From: Pseudisothecium myosuroides
Lineage: Eukaryota; Streptophyta; Bryopsida; Hypnales; Lembophyllaceae
Direction of reading: 5' to 3'
DNA length: 64,000 nt
Assembly (NCBI GenBank): GCA_951799445.1
Contig: OX637293.1
Span: 26,040,001-26,104,000 of the forward strand
The translations under genes and the position numbers were made by a program. Below, one piece after another: positions 48,626 through 58,088 of the stretch. The notes under the pieces are model-generated. The model did no database searches. It saw only the letters and a program-made list of their open reading frames with translations, and was not told where the DNA came from. Position 1 is the first letter of the stretch; each line of letters starts with the position of its first letter.

Positions 48626-48699
48626 GTGGGTCATTAAACTAATCCTAGTCGTTTCTCCCTACTTAGCATTTGTTTTTTCCTAATCAGCCCTTAGAGCGT

Positions 48700-49870
48700 G
48701 ATTAGCATCCGAGATTAGCGTGAATTAGAAGTTTAGATTCAAAAGTTGATAGATTAGGAATAGAGGTTTTCGAAAACATCTTATAATTAAGATTTGACCG
48801 TAAACTGACCGCGTTAGGCTAAGTTAAGCGGTAGGGGGTAGAACGGAGGAATTTTAATAAAAATTGAACCACAAGAAACAATGGACGGAAATTAGGATTA
48901 GATTAGAAGGAGAATTTAGGATAAAAATTAAAGATCAATGAACGGGTAAAAGCCTAGAATTAAATTAAGATTTTAATTAGGGAAGTTAAAATCCCAAAGT
49001 CGGAATTTGGAGTTAACTTTGGGAAGTAAAAAGTAGAATAGGAAATAGAGGTCAAAAGTAGAATCCACTTAGGAAGTAGATTGTTGAGTTAAAAATAGAG
49101 TTAAAATTAGAAGTCAAAACCCTAGGGTTAAAAGTTGGAATTAAATTTAGGAGGATAACATTTAGAGCTAATCTAGGATTAAAACGATAGGATTAAATTT
49201 GGAAGTAGAAGTCAAAAGTCAAAAGTCAAAAGATTAGATTAAATTAAAAGGTTAAATTTTAGTCAATTGAGGAGTAAAAAGTGAGAGTGAAAAGTTAGAA
49301 ATAGAAGTAAAATTTTAGAGTTAGTAGAAAAAATCTAGAGTCAAAGTGAAAACGTAGAGTCAAACCTAGAGGTTAAAATTGGGGATGAATTTTAGAAGTA
49401 AAAATTTAGAGTTAAAAGTCAAAAACCTAGAGTTGAATTAGGAGTAAAAATCTACAGTGAAGAGGGTAAAAATCCTAGAGTAGTTTAGAAATAAGAACAT
49501 AGAATTAGAGGTGAAACTTAGAATTATCTTAGAAGGTTAAAACTTGGAAGTTAGGAGTCGAAGTTGATTTAGAAGTAAAAACCTAGAGTTAAAAGTCAAA
49601 CGCGTAGAGTTAGATTTAGAAGGGTAACCTTAGAATAGAATAGAGGAGTAAAATCTTAGAGTTAAAAGTAAACCTAGAGTTAAATTCCGAGGATAAATTT
49701 CAGAGTTAAATTAGGAGTAAAAACCTAGAGTTAAAAGTCGGTAGTTAATATGTAAACCCAAGTTAAAAGAGTAAAAATCTAGAGTTCCATTTAGAGGTTG
49801 AAGATTAGAGTAAGAGTTAAACTTTAAAGTTAGTCCTTAGAGTAGAACTTCTAGGTGGAGTCTTAAAATC
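48700..49870. repeat. Purine-rich quasi-repeat in the LTR
   Basis: Words such as CTAGAGTTAAAAGTCAAAA and GGAGTAAAAA recur irregularly for over 1 kb with few pyrimidines on the plus strand. The corresponding part of the other LTR (24600-26000) is also purine-rich. There is no coding frame. It would lie inside the inferred intron. Confidence 0.7.
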
Positions 49871-50230
49871 CCATGATAGTCTTAGAGGTTCATGGAAGGA
49901 ACATAGGGGTTCCTCTTTTTACGTAGTTAGGGACGTTAGAAATGACGCCAACTACCCAGTCTACCCTCGACATAGGATAGATAGTTAGGGAGTCAGAATT
50001 TTACCATTACCCCTGAGCATTGCAGTTACCTTGTGAGTTACTACATGCATTCTAATTATTCGCTGCCATCCACGACACTTAGGAAACGTTAGCAAAAAAG
50101 ATCCATTGCTTGGAAGGCACAGTGGACCGTGCTCACATCACCCCCATATATTAAAAAATGTGGATAAAGGCATAGAACCTGGTTGGTGTTCGCTCTATTA
50201 CCAAGGGTGGGTAATCTTATGCCCACAGTT

Positions 50231-50250
50231 TTGGTGCGTCTGCCGAGAGC
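50231..50250 (+). other. Candidate primer-binding site
   Basis: TTGGTGCGTCTGCCGAGAGC follows the LTR end after a few bases. It has the form of plant gypsy primer sites of the TTGGCGCCGTTGCCGGGGA type but differs at several positions, so the tRNA cannot be named with confidence. Confidence 0.45.
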
Positions 50251-50288
50251 TGAAAACATTAGATTACAATTGCATGTTTGATTAACAA

Positions 50289-51308
50289 GTGTTGCATGTG
50301 AAGGGCTCTGAAGGGGACTCGGACTCGGGATCATCTGAGCCGTTTTCCAATACTAGGGGCCACTCCAACCTTGAGGTGTGGGCGTCTACTTTCCACGGCA
50401 TCCCCTTCAAGAGTTACTCTGACTTCGAACTTGGCCAGGGAGAAGAAGGCGTTGTCCAGATAATCTCATTAGCAGATTTGGCAACCGGGCCAAGGACGCT
50501 GAAGATATCCTTCGAGTATTGGGCGCATCTGGTTCGCCTCTACCTACACGACCCGAATCGGCATACTCCAGAGATTGCCCACGCAATCGCAGCAGGGTCA
50601 TTCGGGGTACCGTCACACAGTTTCCACAAGCACATCTGTTTCTATTGGCACCTAGTGGTCCACTTTTGGTTTTTCGAAAATCACTATGTGAGAGAGTGTT
50701 TTGGCTCGCGACTTCCATCACATCAGCGGGACGCGCCCTTGCAAGAGCTGCCGCACATCGACATACGCTATAAGGCCCCGAAGCCCCTCTTTGACGGCCA
50801 ATTGTATCGATTCGACGCGTCAGACATCGAAAACCTTCAGGTATCGGAGAATCCCTACACTTGTCTCCAACACTTTCGATCGTGGCACGACCGCGGTGGC
50901 CATCTCACCAAAGAAGGGTGCAAGGGCAGCTCGACCCGCTACGTGCCCTTCCACGCCGCCACCGTGCACCAGCTGAGCTACATCGCCGAATATCACTCAG
51001 CTTGTGAGCCGTGCCAAGACGCCGAAGACATCCGAGTGGCGCTCAATACAGCACCGGGGCTCGAAACTTTGCATCAGCCTTGATTTCACCCTCTCTTCTA
51101 TCGGTACTCGTGTCGGGAAAAGAGGACACGCTTCGTCCGTATCAAGAACGCTACATTCTTTATGAACGAAGCCTCTTGGACTCGCCACCAAGCGTCCATC
51201 GACCGCATCGAGAGGGAACAAGCCCCTTACTTTTTCGAATACCGGCCAACCGCTACGGAGATTGCAGCTAGCTTGGCCCTATATGGGACAGATCTAGTAC
51301 CCGTCTAA
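50289..51308 (+). CDS. Extra ORF upstream of gag, no ATG, one in-frame TGA
   Basis: The frame is open from the stop at 50283-50285 to a TAA at 51306-51308, except for a TGA at 51081-51083 (one step from CGA). It encodes about 335-340 residues. The N-terminus is acidic (GSEGDSDSGSSEP), and the middle holds WAHLVRLYLHDPNRHTPEIA and FYWHLVVHFWFF. The C-terminus holds RHQASIDRIEREQAPYFFEY. No methionine occurs before the TGA, so translation needs either a non-AUG start or an upstream exon. The phase fits the mini-exon at 48563-48625. The position between LTR and gag recalls ORF1 of Ogre/Tat elements. Homology to that protein is not shown. Confidence 0.6.
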
Positions 51309-51426
51309 TATTTCCAGCTTGATTACGTATAGTGTGGATTTGATTTGGTATTTGTATTGTATTGACTTACTATATATATATATGCGTGGATTTGATTGGT
51401 GTATACCTCGACTCGCCTAGAGTTAG

Positions 51427-54400
51427 ATGCCACCAAAGTCTTCCAAATCCCCGAGACCCAAAAGGGTAGCACGACCGAGAGGCGGAGGCGGGAGTTCGTC
51501 CCGACTAACGCCACCAACATCCCCTACGGCATCAATCCGGGAAGACCTTAATTCGCCCGAACCCCTAATAAGGGTAGGCTCACCGGGGAATACAGAAGAG
51601 GAAATCCACCTCCCCGAACCTGTCGAAAGAGTAAGTGCGTCGGACTCATTCGGAGAGATGGACGGCCACGAGCCTCTTAGACCTCCTGCTCCGCTCAACG
51701 CCGGCGATGTTCCGCCAGCAGCGCCCTTCGTACTAGACATCGACCCGATGATGCTACCAAGAAGATTGCCCATCGTGGTACCGGAAGGACTGCGGGAAGT
51801 GCCTATCCCTCACAACCTACCCAGATTTTTGGGGGATAGGGACGATGATCCCACAGCCCACGTGGAAAAGTTCGAGGAAGCTCTCATATCCAGTCTGGTC
51901 ACTAACCCTAGCTACTATTTGATTTGGTTCCCCAGCACGTTGGTAGGAGCAGCTTACTCATGGTATAGATCTCACGGCGAAGGTGTGTTTACCACATACC
52001 AGCAACTTCAGACGGCCTTCCTCCGGAAGTTCCGACCGGCAACGGGGCAACAGCATGCTCTGGCCGCCCTAGACCGGATCCGTAAGGACTTCACGGAGGA
52101 TGTGACTTCCTACATCACGAGATTTCAAATGGTATGTACTCGTTTCGTGGGTAATCTACTCAACAACGACACAATTCGATACTACTTCATCAAGGGGATT
52201 AACAACCCTCCACTCATTCGAGACATTCTGGCACGTAGGCCAGAAACTCTCGAGGACGCTGTCCGCGCAGCATACGATGTCGAACTCATCGAAAAGGAGA
52301 ACGATTGGATGGTACGGCAAGGGTTGGACCCCATCCCAGCTTTCATCCCGGTCCATAACCAAGAGATAAGTATGGGGCCGTACCACTCGACCACCCTCAA
52401 GGTAAATCCACTATCTACCCACGAACCCATGCTAACGCTAACCGCACCTGTCAATGAGTTACGAACAGAGATGCGACAAGCTTCGGGGGACATGACGTGA
52501 GCGGTGCGCGAGCTAGCCAATCAAATGGCGTTTCTAGTTCGAGGACAAGCCCCGCCAGCTCGTCCAAGATACCATGAGTCGGGTCAGCACGCAACCACCA
52601 TGTGGTGCAACCATTGTGGCCAGAAAAATCACACGCCTCCCTTCTGTCCGCTGTTGAAGGACGATCCTCCACCACCACGACCGCAAGAACCACAGCCGTA
52701 TCGACATCCCAATGCCGCACGTCAGGGACGATCCAACCCCGCTGACGGATGTCCCGCTTGCAAGAGGCGACATGCCCCAGGCGACTACTGGGCTCAAAAC
52801 AACATCAGGTGCAAACGTTGTGATGGCCCCCACCCCACGATCCGGTGTACAACGGCGGATAGAGTCATTCCATTGGAATTTCCTAAAGCAGACTACGCCA
52901 AGCAGGCGCAAGACAACCAGAGAGGCGTCCGCTTTGCCGACCCCGTTGTGTCAACCGGACCACCAAATATGTACTATGACCATGCCAACAACAGACAGAC
53001 ACAAAAATCCCCAGCGGCAGTCCAAACTGCCCAAGGTACCATTCCGTTGAACCCAGCGTTGCCCCCTCAAGTGACACAGGATGCGAGGTTTGTGGCAGCC
53101 ACCATGGCAGAGTCCTCTAGGGCTCATGAGTGTCATCGGAGTATGTACGTCGCAGTTGAACCCGAGGGAGTCAAGCCGGCGAAGGATACCTCACATCAAG
53201 AAGTGTTGCCCGCTCTCGTAGTCACGAGAGGAGGAGCACAAACGATCCCTCCTCCACTACCCGAGCCTGGAATTATAGATTCCCCTGATTCTAGTTCCCA
53301 TAGTGGCATTCCCCTGGAATCCTCTCAAGACTCCCCTCAGTTCTCTGACCTCCAAAGTACACTAAGGGACACGGCGAAGGAGGTACGCTCCCACGAGAAT
53401 CTCTCCACTCGCACTGAGATGGACGAGAACAAATACCAATTCGTCCAACAGGGAGATGCCTTCCCTCCCAGGGTTCTTCCCCATCGGCCTAAAGCCCGAA
53501 GAACTAACAACCCCTCTGGCCCCTATGACTTGTGGGAGGATTTGGCACACACCAAGGCAAACATTTCCTTTGGACAGCTGGTCAAGACCTCTCCCGCCTT
53601 ACGCAAGCAGCTAAAGGAGGGGGCCACCATTCCCCGCGCTCCTAAGCTCGCCTCTGTTAACCGAGTTGCGTCCCAAGTCATCCCCGAAGAGCTGGAGTCT
53701 GACCTTGAAGAGTCTACCCCACTAGTCAAGACGTCCCGCAAGAACCTTCGAACCACTTTGGAGAGCTTTGAGGCGGTGGAGATTGAGGTCGAAATAGTCA
53801 ACAAAATCATCCCCCGGACCCTAGTGGATGACGGCAGCGGCGTCAACATCATGCCAGCCTATACCATGCGCAAGTTAGGTCTAGAGATTACGCACCCTTC
53901 TTGCGTGACCCTCAAATGCGCTGATCAGCGATCGGTCAAGACCATTGGCCGAATCAAAGACCTCCGGATTTAGACCGGGGGAGTCGATTACATTGTCACC
54001 TTTGAAGTCTTGCCACTCAACGAGGAGGCCACCAGTCCCTACCCATTACTCTTGGGTCGGGGGTTCCTTTGCCAATGTGGCGGGGTAGTAGACTGGGGGA
54101 AGACCCAACCCACCTTCACCTACGGGCCAACCGAGGCAAGGACGAAGATACCAATTGTCTCCAACGACCCAGCTCTACGGGGGCCCCAAGAGTTCGTATA
54201 CACCACCATCCAAACTATGCAGGCCTCGACAACCACTGACCTAGGTAAGATGAAATGCTTAGGCTTAGGTCTGTATGGGTTGGAAGACAATACGCCATTC
54301 GAGGAATGGCTTCAAGAGCACCCCGACTCCAGCGAAGATGCGTTGGTCATCATCTGCACCTCCGCAATTCAAAACGATCCAAGCACTGCACAAGGTACAG

Positions 54401-55260
54401 CTATCGAAGCCTCCACCGATAGCTTGGATCCAGAGAATGGAGCCGAATTAGCCCCTACACCAGAATCCGGCCAGAGAAGGATACTCAACCACGAGGTCAG
54501 GGCAAATGCCAACCACCACCTTGGCGACGACCACCAAGTCCGACACGTCCTGCACCGAATAGTTGCTCTACGGCCACCACGTTGGCTGCAACTCGGTCCT
54601 GAGGGGACACGGACAGCCTTCACCGTCATGACTTCAGGTATCACTTTTCCCCACCGACGCGGCCCGCTCCAAATCACGTGTTCCCATTGTTCTGCACCTC
54701 CTAGAAACCATTATTGCGACACGGGAGGAACATTGGTCGCCCCCAGCAACGCCCCCCACGTCATGGGTGAAGATCTACCTCCAACTCCAAACACGTCCGA
54801 GCCGATGCGCTGCCAACTCCAAGAGATTGAGGATGGTGACCCGCAACCAGGGGACTATCTCAGTGACGAGGACAACAGCCCTATTGCGATCCGCGATTTC
54901 CCATTCAACTGTCATCCTCCAGAGGGGTGGATTCCGGGAGTACATGGCGAATGGGGAGAAGTCCTAAAGCTGACCAACGAGGAAGAGATTGCCGACACCT
55001 TGTCAGCCATGCACGAGGTAGCAACGGCCTCTGTTGAAGTCATCCCGTACGGAATACACAACGCTCCGCACGCCTGGCAGCAGCAAGTAAGGGCTCTAGA
55101 ACCGCCACGGTAGCAGGAGGAGGACGAGCTGCAGCCACTGGTAAGTCCTGCAGCACCTACCACGCCTGATAACAAAGAGCAACCACCCACTGGCCAGGTA
55201 CTAGGTATCTTTGCCACCACTCTTCTCCAAGCCATGGCTTGTTGGTTTCTGGGCGCCTAA
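51427..55260 (+). pseudogene. Ty3/gypsy gag-protease frame with three in-frame stops
   Basis: One reading frame of 1278 codons runs from ATG 51427 to TAA 55258-55260. It is broken by TGA (52498-52500), TAG (53971-53973) and TAG (55111-55113). Residues about 130-285 form a retrotransposon gag domain (FLGDRDDDPTAHVEKFEEAL, AAYSWYRSHGEGVFTTYQQL). A zinc knuckle C-x2-C-x4-H-x4-C (CNHCGQKNHTPPFC) sits near residue 394. A second cysteine-histidine cluster (CKRCDGPHPTIRC) follows. An aspartic protease lies near residues 785-890, with active-site-like VDDGSGVNIMP and later PLLLGRGFL. The second stop falls inside the protease. No reverse transcriptase, RNase H or integrase follows, so the element is either non-autonomous or has lost its pol region. 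Confidence 0.85.
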
Positions 55261-55539
55261 ACCGTAACTGGTTACGATTATTAATAATATAAGGTTAGCC
55301 TTATATTATAGATGATTGTGTAAAAGGCCTATTTAGCCCTCCAGACAAAAAAAATTTAATAGCTAACCTCTTGTTATTCACAACGGATAGTAAGAAAGCT
55401 AGAAAATCCCCCCCCCAAAAAAAAAATACCAAAAAAATGAAAGCTTGAAAAATCTTTGAAATCCTAAAAAATTGAAGGTTCTAAAAGTTCACGATTGCAT
55501 GATCTTCCAAATCCCTATGGGATTTTAGAATTAGGAAAA

Positions 55540-55640
55540 ATACAGAGAGGTGGTTGTTATTTCGGAGCCAGGTCAAAATCTAACAGTCTCCACTCTCTGG
55601 CACAGAGTGGTGGTTGTTATTTCGGGACTAATCCATCTAT
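55540..55640. repeat. Direct repeat of GTGGTTGTTATTTCGG
   Basis: Two copies lie about 60 bp apart, at about 55550 and 55611. Confidence 0.75.
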
Positions 55641-55789
55641 CCTTTGGGGAAGAATCAAGAATATTAAGATTTTTGAGGATGGTTCACATCTAACGTAAAA
55701 GTAAAAGCCGCGGGGCCAAAAGCCGCAAGGCCAACCAACTTTGTTGACCGTTCTAGCTTGCCTAACTCTTAGTAGGACAGGAATACGTC

Positions 55790-55870
55790 GAGTGTGTTGG
55801 GAATTGCTCACATTTGAGCCCAACACATGAGTGTGTTGGGAACTGCTCAGACCTGAGCCCAACACATCAC
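55790..55870. repeat. Duplicated hairpin TGTTGGG...CCCAACACA
   Basis: Two tandem units each fold as GTGTTGGG / CCCAACAC with an inner GCTCA / TGAGC pair. They lie between the gag-protease frame and the 72-bp array. This could be a 3' processing or terminator-like structure, but nothing proves it. Confidence 0.5.
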
Positions 55871-55991
55871 CAACCTGTCAGAGTTAGCGTCATGTGGAAG
55901 ACAGATGACCTTTCACTTAGATTAGGTACTTGTCAGACCGTCATAATAGAAGCCACATAGTCGGATGAAAAGGCGGCTGAAAGTTGACACT

Positions 55992-56275
55992 CGTCCCTTG
56001 CTAGACCGTCGAACCTGCTGATATGCTAACGAGGCGGCTAGTTTAAGAAGGGGCATTGGCGCTCGTCCCTTGCTAGACCGTCGAACCTGCTGATATGCTA
56101 ACGAGGCGGCTAGTTTAAGAAGGGGCATTGGCGCTCGTCCCTTGCTAGACCGTCGAACCTGCCGATGTGCTAACGAGGCGGCTAGTTTAAGAAGGGGGCC
56201 TTGGCGTTCGTCCCTTGCTAGACCATCGAACCTGCTGATATGCTAACGAGGCGGCTAGTTTAAGAAGGGGCACTA
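55992..56275. repeat. 72-bp tandem array, four copies
   Basis: CGTCCCTTGCTAGACCGTCG starts at 55992, 56064 and 56136, and in a slightly changed form at 56209. Because 72 is a multiple of three, the minus strand shows an apparent 24-residue protein repeat. I regard that as a by-product. Confidence 0.92.
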
Positions 56276-56438
56276 GATACTAGACCGTTGTAATAATGCA
56301 GAAGGCTTAAAAAACGGCTAGTTTAGGACTGACACCTTACATCATGTCCCCCACGTTAGGGTATAAGAATGGGGGGGGGCAGCCCTCGTATTTTTAAGCT
56401 ACTGGCAGCGTCATGTGCAGGTACCGCTCGAGTAGCAC

Positions 56439-56651
56439 ATGGATCATGGATGGTTCAACCCGCCAACAGTCTTACCAGTCGCACTTCAGATCAAAATTCT
56501 CTGTGTTGAGAAACGTAGCTTCTCCCACTTCCTCATCTCTCACTTTGGTTTTAATTTCTTCCTCCGTGTGCTTCAGCATCCTTGGCCTGTGCAGATTTCC
56601 GTTGTTAACTATGGAGAGATCTGGGAAAGCATCATTTACGTCCTAGTCTAG
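56439..56651 (+). CDS. Short ORF, unrecognised
   Basis: An ATG at 56439 opens 70 codons to a stop at 56649-56651. The product is rich in aromatic and hydrophobic residues (FSHFLISHFGFNFFLRVLQ). It follows a TATA-like GGGTATAAGAATGG near 56360 and could be an exon of the repeat region. I do not recognise it. Confidence 0.2.
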   Translation: MDHGWFNPPTVLPVALQIKILCVEKRSFSHFLISHFGFNFFLRVLQHPWPVQISVVNYGEIWESIIYVLV

Positions 56652-56919
56652 CATTCTCTCGAACAGCGGAGTGATTTCACAGTCTTCGGGCGCCTGCGCC
56701 CTTCTATCTCCCCCCTGCCCTGTCTTCGTTATCTTCTCCTCGCTTATTTCCCTACATGTCGTCCTTGGTTCACATTCTTCCTCTTGTTCAGTCTCCTCAG
56801 GCTTCTTCTTTTTCAAAACCTGCCCTTGCAGGACGAACCGTCAGTTACCATTCATAGTTGCGCGTCAATTGGAAAAACCGGATAGGCTCCCATCTTCCCA
56901 AAGAAAAGCCAAATTGCAA

Positions 56920-57595
56920 CTGGAAGCATGAAATACCACTAACACACGCCAAGCCCAAAAAAAATTGGTAATGTAATAGAGGCAAGGCTGGAGACAACCC
57001 ACCCCTCGAACCAAGAAAAAATTACCCCCAAGCCGCGACAAGCAGCACCAAAAACAGATACAATAGAGCATCTTCCTATAGAAGATGCCAGACTGAAACT
57101 ACTGTCCCACGAGATACCACTAAGGTTCGCAAAACCCCAAAAAATTGGTAATGTAGTAGAGCAAGATCTGCAGATAACCCTTGAAGCAAAAAATAACACC
57201 CTCAGCCACGGTAAGCAAAGCCACAAACAGGTACGACAGAGAATCTATCTAAAGAACAGACCGACTGAAACTGGAAGCAGGAGACACCACTAATAGACGC
57301 GAAGCCAAAAAAAATTGGGTACGTAATAGACCCATCCACAAAAAAATCCCCCCCACGCTAAAAATAACACCCTCAACACGGCAAGCAACGCCAAAAACAG
57401 GTACAAGACAGAATCTATCTAAAGATCAACCAAATTGCTACTAGAAGTAGAAGACACCACTAATAGACGCAAAGCCCAAAAAAAAATGGGTACGTAATAG
57501 ACCAAGAACTGCAGATAACCCCCCTCGCCAAAAAAAATTGGGAATGTAATACAGCAAGAACTGCAGATAAACCAGATGAACATTGGAATCCTATG
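56920..57595. repeat. About 175-bp tandem array, nearly four copies
   Basis: Each unit has a GGAAGCA-G-GACACCACTAA-type start, then AAAAAAATTGG(T/G)TA(A/C)GTAATAGA and CTGCAGATAACCC, and ends near CAGAATCTATCTAAAG. The minus-strand open frames are repeat by-products. Confidence 0.85.
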
Positions 57596-58088
57596 AATAG
57601 GAAAGCGACAAAAAACAATGACGCCGGGAATAGAATAGACCGCTAAGCAATTCAGCTCATGCTGCAACGGAGAGTTACTGAGGACTTCCTCGCGACTTCT
57701 CCGCGACTTCTGCGCGACGGGTGCGCCACTTCTAGGCTTTTTTAGTCATACATGCCGACTATCCTCAACGCTCCCTTCATTAGATGCCGTCCACTTCCGG
57801 TCAAGGTCCCAAAAAAGCGGCTTAGGGCCCTAAACACTCCTGGCCACTGCTTACGAACTGCTTCAGGCTCACACCTACAGGCTCGATGAGCTCCGCTTGG
57901 CTTACAATTGCAAACATACAGAAACATAGAGAAATAGCTGGTAGAGCAATGAAACTAAAACGTCGGTCTGCCTGAGTCCACGCACCTAGAACGGGAGGGA
58001 GCAAAACTAACCAACCACGGAAAAATCATGATTCATGACAGGTGAGAAAATCAAATGTGACACGAGAATGAGACTGAGCTCCACTTAC

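Larger units (their letters stand above)
45838..50227 (+). mobile_element. Very long LTR of a Ty3/gypsy-type element
   Basis: The right boundary (CCCACA at 50227) is where similarity to the LTR remnant at 23.2-26.4 kb ends. A tRNA-primer-like site follows at once. The left boundary is uncertain. I give the point from which similarity to 12768-13310 begins, and the true start may lie up to about 600 bp earlier. The LTR holds a TATA box at 46421, three tandem arrays, a purine-rich tract and the 21-codon mini-exon. More than 4.3 kb is exceptionally long and recalls Ogre/Tat elements. Confidence 0.7.

Noticed and set aside
55922..56128. Minus-strand ORF with a perfect 24-residue protein repeat
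   Set aside because: It is a by-product of the 72-bp tandem array, whose period is a multiple of three.
55260..58000. Reverse transcriptase or integrase of the gypsy element
   Set aside because: I looked for the usual catalytic contexts on both strands and found only arrays and short ORFs.
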